Shown here piece by piece: positions 37,747 through 49,900 of a stretch of DNA of 60,000 nt (position 1 is its first letter; each line of letters opens with the position of its first letter). Origin of the DNA: Liolophura sinensis (Eukaryota; Mollusca; Polyplacophora; Chitonida; Chitonidae). The stretch covers positions 41,260,458 through 41,320,457 of the forward strand of contig NC_088300.1 of assembly GCF_032854445.1 (NCBI RefSeq). The letters are read 5' to 3'. Below the pieces are notes generated by a model. The model was not told where the DNA came from and did no database searches. It saw nothing but the letters and a program-made list of their open reading frames with translations. A program made the position numbers and the translations under genes.

Positions 37747-39074
37747 ATAATTAAGCAATATACGTAAACGGCCATGACCACATTGTCCTTTGTCCAGCGC
37801 CATCAAAACCTTGCCAAGGGCAACACGGAGCATGTATATACATGCATATATGAAACTTTAGTGCTTCAGCTAGTGCCATTTAAGAACTTCAAACTGCAGA
37901 CCGTCTTTTATAAACTGGCTAGCAAATTACGCGACAAGCACTTCTCGATTTGGCTCTGACAGGAAAGTTTCAACAAAGCATGGACAAGATGAAGACGGCT
38001 GCCATAGTATACCAAATTAATAAAGACTGGGCCATAAAGACAGCCATCGGTGATCGAAAGGATTCGAATTCCGAAAGTCATAATAACAAAAACACACCAT
38101 TCACAACATGATTTTGGTCTTATTATATTCCCCACTGAACGATAGATTGTCAACACCCGTTGTCTTGAAACCTGTATAAACCCATGGACTCTCCAGGACG
38201 TAAACGTATAATCAAATGTATAAGCTTAGCAGTACCCTCGATATGCCTACTTTATGATGGCCGGGGTACAGTCGAGGCCGCACGAACATTACAATTTCAT
38301 AGCCGATTGACGACTACACTGGTTCTCGACCTTTTCTGGGGAAACAATAGCTTGTGAATTAACATTCCACATTCCGTACGGCAGATGGTCAATTGAGGTC
38401 GACACAGCACGGCATAGGCTATTGTGTGTTTGTCTAAAAGCGACCTCAGCTGGAATGTAAACTCTCAACTGAAACTCAACTACATACACATAACACTTCC
38501 AACCAGCAGCGTTATCCCTGACCACTATTGTTAGAGGTTTTGGGTACAATAATGTAAGATACAGATACCGGTACGTTCATCAACTCGTGTATCACGGGAG
38601 CATGTATCTGTGTAGCTATACGAGAGAAAACCTAGATCTGGTTCTATAGTAGGCCTATACAATTTCTGCTCATAACCGAATACACGCTTCACTTTTGCAC
38701 ATATGCACATTAGGCCTATAGAGCCTGCATTCAGAAGTAAATAACGCCATACAGATTAATACAGGCATGTGGACCTAATACATTCCACTGCACTATGTGT
38801 GGCATATCTATAATGTCCATGGTAAAAGCCTTGCTATAGTTTAACTATAATCCAACAAAGCATGATTATGTTATATTATGGATATTTCAGATATCTCTCG
38901 GTCCAGGCACGTCTGTATTCGTGCACTTGCACAAACAGGCACCATTATATACCAATAATGGCCGTAAATTAGAGAGTTTTAATCCGGGTTTGCTGCATGC
39001 CGACGTCATACATACATGTATTTATACAGCAGAACAGACCGGGCGGACTTTTTTCTTTTATTATTCTTGTATAG
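37747..39074. other. No gene recognised; would hold upstream exons of the 39,075 block
   Basis: I looked for plus-strand exons ending in phase 0 that could join the block at 39075 and saw no convincing one. Confidence 0.4.
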
Positions 39075-39323
39075 CAATTTGTTCTCATTGAACTTAATTC
39101 AGATGCTGCGAAATTTGCTATAAAAAATTGGGAACAGACACTTAAAAGAGGACTGCATGTTTTCGTTTCTGCCACACGTACTATACATCCACACAATATT
39201 CCTACTACCCTACAGACCCAATCAACATTCACTCTAATTAACAGCATCCATCCCACTGACAAAATTGAAGAAATCATCTTTGACCATTTACAGAAGAAAG
39301 AAAACATTGACTTCTGCAAGTAG
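39075..39323 (+). CDS. Orphan terminal-exon candidate, unknown protein C-terminus
   Basis: A pyrimidine tract ending TTATTCTTGTATAG is an excellent 3' splice site. It is followed by 82 sense codons and TAG with no in-frame ATG at the start, so an ATG-based search misses it. The peptide begins QFVLIELNSDAAKFAIKNWE, has LKRGLHVFVSATRT in the middle and ends DKIEEIIFDHLQKKENIDFC plus K. Composition looks coding (amphipathic, mixed charge, no low complexity). AATAAA at 39443-39448 is well placed as a poly(A) signal. I do not recognise the family. It could be the last exon of a plus-strand gene or a decayed retrogene. Confidence 0.45.
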   Translation, partial: QFVLIELNSDAAKFAIKNWEQTLKRGLHVFVSATRTIHPHNIPTTLQTQSTFTLINSIHPTDKIEEIIFDHLQKKENIDFCK

Positions 39324-39442
39324 TCATATGCAAAATAGGTTAGATGTAGCTTTGGTATGAACTTCGACTTATATTAAATGACTCTTATCGCCACTCGATG
39401 CGTCAAAGTAAACATTCGCGTTTACACAAGCTGCACGTGTAC

Positions 39443-39448
39443 AATAAA
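39443..39448 (+). terminator. Poly(A) signal candidate
   Basis: AATAAA 120 bp after the stop codon of the block at 39075-39323. Confidence 0.4.
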
Positions 39449-39545
39449 GCTGATAGCTATCGCGGTACAGTGACCTGCTATCCCTGGAAATTACCAACAC
39501 CTACTTACAGGCAAGGTGTCCTCAGGGTGTTGGAGAATGGGGAGG

Positions 39546-40010
39546 TCAGTGGTTCTAGATCTTTGCTTTCCCTTTCACGAGCTCTAAGGTTAGCTGCATG
39601 CTTTAGCGATTTTCATTCAATTACATGCCATACAGGCTCTACATATATTTCACAATTATAAAATGTGGAATTATAGAATTTTTGTCTGAAGGAACGGCCA
39701 GACCAAAAACCTGCCTACCTACCTGACAAACCAACTAGAGGGGGATAGGAAAGCATATGCGTAACTACATTGTTCATTGGCATCTTCACAAACATACCAT
39801 CGTGTAGCGAGGCTAGCAATGGTCCCAACATACATGTTCTCCCCACCACATGCAGGTTTAGCATGAAGGTGAAATATATGTAGAGCCTGTATGGCATGCA
39901 AATAGTTCCCTGCAAACGCTTTTGCCAGAAGGAGCACAAACCCTTAATGATGAAGGGCTACGGACCAATACACTGCAAATGAGACAGTGAGACCACAAGA
40001 GAACCACTGA
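39546..40010. repeat. Inverted repeat with a perfect 30-bp arm pair
   Basis: 39624-39653 and 39869-39898 are exact reverse complements (core GCCATACAGGCTCTACATAT). Outer 11-bp arms TCAGTGGTTCT (39546-39556) and AGAACCACTGA (40000-40010) lie roughly symmetrically. Sequence between the paired blocks is diverged. Possibly a non-autonomous foldback. Confidence 0.65.
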
Positions 40011-40015
40011 TTTCC

Positions 40016-40076
40016 AAGTGCTGGCCACATCAGTGAAATATGCTTGAGTATGGCGGAAAACACCAACTAAATAAAA
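40016..40076 (+). repeat. SINE-A tail fragment
   Basis: CATCAGTGAAATATGCTTGA and CACCAACTAAATAAA match the SINE-A 3' end. Confidence 0.6.
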
Positions 40077-40466
40077 TCATACACAGGTGTACTTGGCAAT
40101 CACTTTGACTACCAAGTGGCAACCTAACAACAGAGAATGGATACGAACATGCTACTTTTAATTTGTAATAAACGATAGAGAATTTCCACTAAGTCACTTT
40201 TCTGTTCAAGAATTTCATTTCTTTAGGAATTAAGCTCATTGAGCATTTGGCTTGACATACAGTAATTTGCTTTCAAATACCCCGAGAAGTTCAACAAGAG
40301 GTGGAGAGTATATCATCACCTCAACATGTACACTGTCAACTTCAAGTCATGAAAGTAGTAGACTCACACATAACCATCACATATGCCAATATAAAGGACA
40401 AATCACCTCTTACGAATCTTTATACAGACAATGAGGAATCAAGAGGTATTCTCTGAACAAACACTG

Positions 40467-40472
40467 TTTATT
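40467..40472 (-). terminator. PSMD4: Poly(A) signal of PSMD4
   Basis: AATAAA on the minus strand about 345 bp past the PSMD4 stop codon; first clear signal downstream. Confidence 0.6.
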
Positions 40473-40814
40473 GTTCTGATGTGCTATTACTGCTTTAACC
40501 ATTGAAATACATGCAAAAGTCTACTTCCACCATTCAACTTGCAATCCATGACACATGTATGCTATCTCAAGATCTCATTTGTCAGCCCACCAAACCAAAA
40601 GGTTCTACATGATGAAGAGCAGATTCATACCGTGTTATTTTCATAATATAGCTGAAGACTACACTGAAATAACTCAATTCCACAAGATAGCTATACTCGC
40701 AGCTTAATAAACACGAGAAACACTGGAGTGCAAGCTCTACTCATGCCCACTGTAGCTGATGAAGATAATAAAGTAACAAACATGGCAAACTGGTGATGAA
40801 TATTTTACAAATCA

Positions 40815-40979
40815 TTACTTTTTATCTTTTGACTTGTCATCTTTTTTGTTATCGTCTTTTTTGTCTGTGAGGGAGCTCATGGCATTGCGGATAGCCTCAC
40901 TTTGGGGGTCCACCCCAGGGAGATTACTCAATACACTCTGTAAAAAGGCTGGGTCATTTAGGAAATCTTCCTCTTCAGG
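40815..40979 (-). CDS. PSMD4: PSMD4 exon 11, C-terminus and stop
   Basis: Acceptor CTGTTTCAG. Reads [37 protein letters not shown] and a lysine/aspartate tail ending at TAA (40815-40817). Confidence 0.97.
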   Translation of the reverse strand, partial: PEEEDFLNDPAFLQSVLSNLPGVDPQSEAIRNAMSSLTDKKDDNKKDDKSKDKK

Positions 40980-43900
40980 CTGAAACAGAAACACAGGACA
41001 CGTAAATTTAACATACTCGTGACATTTTCAATTATGTGACTGTCAGGTTGATGGATAAAAGAAAATCTGGGTACCTACAGAGAACCAAGGCCCTTTGCCA
41101 GCTACGTGCCAAACATCCTGATTTAAAGCCGTAGCCAAACCAGTAAGAGCTACATTCAAGGCTGCAACTGAGTCAATGTCAGATGGATGACATCTGACAG
41201 GTGGGGAACTCGTTTAGATCGTTTAGATCGTTTAGACTCCGCAGGTGGGGAATTCCTCTTTTGTTTTTTTTCTTTGTAAATTTTACTCTAGGTTTAAAAA
41301 AAGTAGGGATTTTGAAGAAATAAATATGGAGAGGAAAAAAAAATCATCAAAATCCCCAAAAATTTTTTCTGGAGAGTCAGATGAGCAACACCAAAGGAAC
41401 ATGTCTTTCATGATGGCCTAAGGTACAAGACCAATCTCCTGATGTATTTTATTTATTTATTTATTTGACTGGTGTTTTATGCCATACTCAAGAATATTTC
41501 ACATATACGATGGTGGACAGCATTATGGTGGGAGGCAACCAGGCAGAGCCCAGGGGAAACCCATGACCACCCGCAAGTTGATGACAGACCTTCCCACATA
41601 CAGCCGTAGAGAAAGCCTGCATTAGCTGGTCTTGAACTTACAGCAACCGCATTGGTGAGAGGCTCCTCGGTCATTATTCCGCACTAGCGCGCTAACCAAC
41701 TGAGCCACAGAGGTCCCCTATCTCCTGATGCAAGTTTCAACTGCAGGAACTGAGTCTGGATTTCACCATGGCTAAAGAACCGGAAGTCTCTAGCAAGTAC
41801 AAGTTCAATGCCTCAGAGCAATGTACCAGTTAATACTCAGCAGAATGATAGTGGTGTGTGCACCAATTGCTATCGTTTAGACCTTAAAAACAGTGACAAC
41901 AGTTTCAATGAAGATTCATGAAGCTGTGACTAAAATGAATCCACAGCTATGCATTTATGTTACTTGATGACTGCCGTGACCCTTCCTTTGTAAATATCCT
42001 GACAGACTGTGCACTATAAATGCAGGTGGCCTCCACTAAGGCAGTGAATAACTGTTGTGGTTTACCTTCTTCTCTTCCTTCGGTTTCTTTTCCTCGTCTG
42101 TCTCCATAGGAGTGGCTCCACTTGATTCCTCCGCTAGTCATGTTAAACAAGAATACATGTACAAATTAGGGATGATACTAGATCTTTAACTTTATTCAGA
42201 ATACATCCATTGCATTAGCAGTACAGTTTGGTGGTAAGTCCCAGTAGATCTGTTTATCAAAGGACAACATCAGACATAAACCTGGCTAAAGTGTTAATGC
42301 AATTTTTTACAACTGGTTTGACAATATTTGATCGTGTGGTACAACAATGAAACAAATGTCTATGTGAAATTTCAAATCACTGCTGCAACTCTTACACTGT
42401 CCTTGAAGCCATAATTCCTCAAAAAACATCGCGCATGCAGGGTTGTTACGTTGGAAGAGGGGAGGTAACTATGTATGGGTTGCCAAAGTTCATTATTCCA
42501 CATTTGTATCCAAAATGTTTGACATAAATCTCAATTTGAGACCTAAATGTCTGCAAAGTCTGACCAGCAAACCATGTTACTGTGCCTGTGGGTATTCCAG
42601 TAGTACCTGGCGTCTGCATGGACATCTGTAAGGCCAAAGCTATCTGCTCTTCCTCGGTCATTTCAGAATAATCTTTGACACCCTCCATCTTCTCTGCCTC
42701 TGGGTTCAAGGACATTGCTATAGCTTGTTCCAGAGACTCCTCTTCAACTGTTCCTAAAAACATGACAGACAGGCTTAAGATATTGTGTGTTATTCGTTGC
42801 CTACAAGCTATTAATTCTTATGTGGTGTAAATTTCAATAGTTTTGCTATCATACTGTGTGCTTCCAGGAAAGATTTAACAAATTCTTTGACAGAGCTGTA
42901 TGATGTGACTAACTCAGAGCCCTAACACAGATGACTAACTTTTATTACTACCAAAACATGTTAGAGGAGATGTCAGAAGCTAAAAGTAAACTTAATCAGC
43001 AAGAACACCTACACTTTATAAATGATAACTGACGACAGGGCGTGAATCAGACAATGTTAATTTGTCTGCAATGGAATAACAACTCAGACTTATTTATTTC
43101 CATTTTTTTCATGCTCTTCAGAATGTACAGCTCTTTACATGACATCTTCATGCTGTACAGCTGTTAAACATGATCTCTAGACTGTACAGCTCTTAGACAT
43201 TGATCTCTAGACTGTACAGCTCTTAGACACTGATCTCTAGACTGTACAGCTCTTCAAACTTAACAGCTCTCTTCAAATGAAAAGTCCTTAAAATGATCAA
43301 TATTGCTAATATAAAAGCCCAAAAACAAACTATGCGTGTGGATAATAAATTCAGCTGATTGCATTTTAAACGAATATGTAAAAGAGCTGCATGTTCAACA
43401 TGGTTTACATTTGCTAACGAGGAATACATACCTCCAGTAGCAGCCGGTGTCGTCTCTGCTGTGGAGGCAGCCACCTTCCTGGCCTCTTCCTCCTGCCGTG
43501 CTCGCTGTTCCTCCATCGATACGCGCAGGGCCTGACAACAACAACACTGAAGGTTTAGTTTCTAAAATCAGCCTTGTGGGCTGGTCATTTTTCATCATTT
43601 GTTAAATTCTGTTGAAGTCTTCAACAGACATGGCCAGAGGAGCCTTAAAGTCCCAAACTTACAAGCTCATGCAACAGTTGTTATCTTGCACAGAAGTAAG
43701 TGTGCGTGCTTGGGGTTTAACGTCGTACTCAACAATTTTTCAGTCATATGACGAGAAAGGAATCATTAGGGTGCATGTACGTGTAATGTGCCTCCTTGTT
43801 GCAGGACGGATTTCCACTGCTCTTTTATTTAGTGCTGCTTCACTGAGACGACTTACCGAAGGCAAGTAAGCCGCTCCACCCGAGCCATTATACTGATACG

Positions 43901-46900
43901 GGTCAACCAGTCGTTGCACTATCCCCTTCATGCTGAACGCCAAGCGAGGAAGTTACAACTTCCTCTTTTAAAGTCTTAGGTGTGACTCGATCAAGGATTG
44001 ATCCTGGATCTACCGGTCCCGAAGCGGACGCTCTACCAACTGTGCTATCCGGGCTGGTCTGCACAGAAGTAAACCACATTTACATATAGCTACCTACATG
44101 TCAGTAACATATATATGGCTCCCTTACCAGTGCTAGTTCTGGATCTTCATTGGGGTCCACACCAAATTCAAAGCTACCTCCCATTCCAGCCACAACTCCT
44201 GTGCCATCTTCCCCCATGACCACAGGTGAACTAAGGAGAGCGTCTGACAGCATGGGGCCTGGGGATACTGTGACAAGGTTACTGCTGTAATACACAACAC
44301 AGATACATTGTCAGACATATAACAGGAGAACGTTCAGAAGAGTTGCAGAAGAGTTCCTTTTTCTGTGTTTTCATATCAGGAATCTCCATTAAACATAGAA
44401 ACCATACTCCACACGAGGTTTTCGAAAACTAGCACAATTTAGTTTTACCCCTTTTCCCTAGCACTGTGTGTGAGTCCGGAGACAGTTGTTATCACATTAG
44501 CAGTTCGCACAACAGTCACTGGCTTTATAAACAAAATGTTTTATGATTTCCTGTATACAGTTTTGCCCAGACCTGATTTACGTGTCGCCAGCGACAGATA
44601 AAATTACTGTTTTACCTACCAGCAAAAATCATGTAATCGAATGGTAGACATGTGAAAATTTCCAGTTCTGTGATTGTAAGTGGCTTGCATCTATCTACAT
44701 GTAGATAAAACCAATTTGTATGACTAAAATCTCATCTGAGGGGACTCAATTAAGTATTAAGTAATTCAGGTATTCATGTTTATTTATTTATTTTTTTTTG
44801 ATTGGTGTTTTACGCCGCACTCAAGAATATTTCACTTATATGACGGCGGCCAGCATTATGGTGGGTGGAAACCGGGCACAGCCCGGGGGAAACCCACGAC
44901 CATCCGCAGGTTGCTGGCAGACCTTCCCACTTACGGGCGGAGAGGAAGCCAGCATGAGCAGGACTTGAACTCACAGTGACCGCATTGGTGAGAGGCTCCT
45001 GGGTCATTACGCTGCGCTAGCGCGCTAACCGACTGAGCCACGGAGGCCCCTATTCATGTTTACGAAATGGGCGGAGCGGATGTTGACAGTCTGTCAAATT
45101 ACACCAGAACAAACAAGAAATGGGCGGAGCGGATGTTGACAGTCTGTCAAATTACACCAGAACAAACAAGAAATGGGCGGAGCGGATGTTGACCGTCTGT
45201 CAAATTACACTAGAACAAACAAGAAATGGTGCAAACGCATGTGTGTAGGTGTTGCTTTGATCGCAATGAGACATCCTCATCTCGTCTGCTGGAAGGCCTA
45301 GTTTATAAGTATGTATTCGTGGTTTGCTAAATTCCGCTACAGCTTTGTTTACAGAGAGCGCTGCAGTTTAAAAATCCAAATTTGACATGACACCCCACAT
45401 ATGTAAAGGTAGTCATGCTTTATCTGCACAGAGTTTTCTCCCAAATTCCCATTTATCACAAAATAACGATAATAAAACAATCAAGCTGTATTATTATGAT
45501 TATACTGAGGAAAACATGAACTGATGGTGGTAGGAGCATAGACTAACTGCTCACTGAAGCGTCAGCTTGTTTATTACATTCCTGAAATGTTAGTATAAGC
45601 CCTAGATCACCCCTTATGCTCTCCCGCGGCGCTCAGTCAGTATCAACGCAATGAATCCTGGGATACACTTTCTAGGGCAAAACTTTAGGTCATTTACCGT
45701 ATATACACATGATTCAAAAACATGTTGTACAGTCTAAATTTACAAAGGCTGCAGAACACATTTTGGGAATGGTAAACAACTTTGAGAGAGGCTGTTTACT
45801 TAAATTACAGATGCTATTAATTGGAAAGTTTATGGGGAATTCACAAAGGTGCAAAAAAGCTAATCTTAGTTTACATATTTATATTTCTTCGAATCGTTGA
45901 ACTGTTTTAAGAGTTACAATGAGGATTATTTTGCCTAAATGATTTTTTAAATAAACTTTTGACATTCCAGACAAAAATTCTGAAAGTCATCAAGTCTGTC
46001 AAGATAATTGATGGATTCAGTCAAGGATTTGTCAGTTTATAAATGTCAAGACCCAAAAGGATACCAGCAAGGTGACTTTACCTTGTCCCTTCTTTCCCAT
46101 TGATAGTATTGATAAATGTTGTCAACTTGTCTGTGTTCACACCCTGTAAAATACATGGGTAAATTTAACAATTACCAAAGAGAACACATCCACCTGCCAC
46201 TCTGAAAAAGGCACAACAGTTTTTAATTTGTTGTTAATGTACTTGTTCAATGTAGACATGACGTTCACCAAAGCTTTACACTATCACAATTTTTAACAAA
46301 ACTGATTTGTTTACATTCAAAAGGTTTTCATATAACTGTGATTGAATGCTCTTCAAACAAACTTAAAACTACGGTCTTACCTCTTCTCCAAAATTGACAA
46401 CATCCACATTCACTTTTTCTTTCTTCAATTTCTTTGCTAATTTAACCAACTGTAAACAAAAAAGTTGACAATGATGCAAATTTTGCCTTTCCAAATTGTT
46501 CAGGAATTTTCATGTATTTGAAGTTGAAGTTGACTAACTTGAAATAAGAAAAAAAGCTGTTCCTGTAACAGACTTGTTGTCACTTTTTGTAATTTATGTA
46601 TTTCACTTACAGGGCGGTGGCCAGCATTATTGTGGGGGGAAACTGGACATGGGGAAAACCACAACCATCTGCAGGGCTCTGGCAGACCTTCCCACCACTT
46701 TTGTTAAGTACATTGAGTAATTAAAGACAAGAAAATACACAAGATGCTATCTACTCACTAATGCTTGTACTCACCTCTTTCTCATCATCCTCTACTGGAC
46801 TGCCAACAAACACCACAATCCTCAGTTTGTGATTACGACCTTGTCTGTGCTTCAGGGCAAGCTGAGGAAACAAACATCACCAGATAAGGACAAAAATTAC

Positions 46901-49900
46901 AACCCTGGGGTCTATAAGTTACATGCCAGTTGAAGAATTACATGATTTTGTACAGTGACTCTTGCACATTGTGAAAGAGTAATAACATTTGTGCTGCTAA
47001 GGCGCAGACCACAGCACGGAATGCTATGTGCTTACTGACAGAGATCATTTCATATGTCTAAATCAAAACCATGCTCTCTTGGAATACCTATAGAGTAAAG
47101 TAGATACACATCATGTATGATGCACATAAGAATAATGAAGGTGACATAACTTACATGTGCCACTCGTACAGCTGTTATAAAGGCAATTTCTCCCTTGGGT
47201 TGAACTTGATGTAATTTGGAGAGAATTCTTCCAACTTCTGAGGTTAGTGTAGCAAGTACTTCCACACTACAAATTAATATACATTCACAGTTACTCAAGT
47301 CTAATTTACTGCAGAATACATTTAACAGTATGACTAATGGGGCAAACACTTTCCTTAACAACAGGAAAAAATAGTGTGCATCACGTAGACCATACCATAA
47401 ACACTTGTTCATATACATGTTTAACAGTATTTTACATCAAAAATTTATCAAAGCAACTATTATCAGCCTGGGGGGCCTTCGTGGCTCAGTTGGTTAGCGC
47501 GCTAGCACAGTGTAATTACCTAGAAGCCTCTCATCAATGTGGTAGCTGTAAGTTCAAGACAGCTCATGCTGACTTCCCCTCCAGCCATACGTGAGAAGGT
47601 CTGCAGCAAACCTGTGGATGGTTGTGGGTTTCCCCAGGGCTGTGCCCAGTTTGCTCCCAAAATAATGCTGGCTGCCATGGTACAAGTGAAATACTCTTGA
47701 GTACAGCATAAAACACCAATCAAATAAATAAATAAATAAATTATCAGCCAAATATCAGCTTTTAAGACTTCTACTGAAATGATTAGTGGTATAGCTCCAA
47801 CTGCTACATTGTCATCAGAGTACTCATCAATACAGGTTACATTACCTGGACATCACTACCAAACCAACATTATTTTCTGGATTTGACCTCGCCTTTGAAT
47901 GACACACAAGACTGACTGCATCTTGCTGAGCTTGGAGCCGTGTTGGAATGAAGTCTCCATTTCTCATGTAATCGCTGTTGTCCACACTGCAAAAAAAAAA
48001 AAAAAAAAAAAAGCGGCAGCATTATTTTTTGATACATACTCATCCTTTTCATATCACGTCAAGACTGAATACATGCGGACTTAAGAGAACCACTTTAGAG
48101 CATGATATGTACCACATCACAGAATTACCAGAATTATCATCAAAACGTCCAGCTTCTGTAACACACTGTAGGTTACAATAGTAAGGTTTTAGCTTACATG
48201 ACATTTGTGACGGCCCAAAAATACAACAGCTACCAATAGTCCATGAACTTTCTATTTCTCCTCTGCAGATGTCTGACAGAGCTATGTACTTTGGCTTGGT
48301 TAAGTCCAACAGGCTACATGTGGGAGAAAAATGCCCTAGACTGAGTTTTTATGTTGACAGCTTGACAGCATTTTGTGACTAACTTTCGTGCCACAGATTC
48401 TGTGATGAGCATAATGGTACATGTATGCTGCTGTTCCAGTCAGAAGTTGCGCCATTTTGCACAATTTTAGAATTTCCAGGTTTATGATGCATGTGACGTA
48501 AGCAGTTCATGTACACAAAAGTAAAAGTGAAAGCATGAACGGAGGAGAGGTGCTGAATACTTTGTTCCTCAAAATACTGTCCAAAATGGACTTGCCAGGG
48601 AAAAAGAAGACTGCAGAAAAGAAGAGAATAAAACAGACTAGCGTTTGAACTTTGGTGAAACAAGGACAAAGTGAGTAATTTATGGTTGGCAACATTGTTT
48701 GAAAACTCTCACATCGACTTCTGACTAGAACTGAGGGATGTCTACTGGCTTATTACAATATCTGCTATATTCAAGTCAGAAAAATTGGACTAGTTAACAG
48801 CATGCTCAGATTCTGATATCAGAGTCTGTGTTTTCTGTATTTATTGTAATCAATACTAGTCATACATAAGAACTAGGAACATATCTCAGTACGATTGTTT
48901 TTAACTATAAATTTCTAACTATTTTCCTATCTGACCCCCATGTTCATTTCATAGTTCTGTGCATCTGGATTCCTTACACGGAGCAGGATGTGATAAATAA
49001 CATGGCGTTAAATGGACGAAATGGCGATTTTGCAGATTCCTAAGTTCAAAGCACCACAGAATACTGAACTTATCACATTTTAAGGCTAAACACATTCTGA
49101 TTACATTTCCAGAAAGAATTTCTACCTTAAAATCTTTACTAGTCATATTCTGATGCTGAAAGTTCTTTAACGCCTAGCCCTGGATGACTACTCTCACAGG
49201 ACCTCGCGTAGTCATGGACAGCTCCCATCCAACTCTGATCGAACCATCGTAACATTTCCGAAAAGAGTTTATTTTTCATCTCCCAGGCCCATCCACTTAC
49301 TCCTGTACAACTCACTTTCTCGGTGCATTTGAATCTCTAATACCATCATCTGAATTTACTATCCATACCAATGGAACTAATTCACTCACTGCCTTATGGT
49401 CACACTAATTACTAGCACTTCGGTGGTACCGCGAGACAGCCATTTTAAAATCTCACCTGACCTACCTTCTGGATATAAAATGCAAATGAGTTTTGACATT
49501 GAAATTCTCTAAAAAGTATTTTATTTCCCATGCCATTTGCAAGAACAACTTCAATCTCTCTAATTTAAACCAAAAAGGCATAAACATGAACATGTTTAAG
49601 TGCAGGTAAGTTAGAGTGCTGTCAGCACAGTCTTCACTGAAATCGGACCTATGGAGTTGGAGTGCGCAGATGTGTGGTGATTTGTTTGAGAGGTGGTGAT
49701 GTATTCAGTGTTACGATGGATGTCAAAATATTAAAATAGCACACCGAGTCCATCTAAAAGTCCACAGTTAGCTTTTTACCTCGTAATCGATTTTAAACAA
49801 TATTTTGACGAAGTCTTCAACAACTCTTCCCCGTTTACATCACCTTTCATTTTTACCTACATGCTGCACTTTACATCATCTGACTCATAATTCAGGAAAT

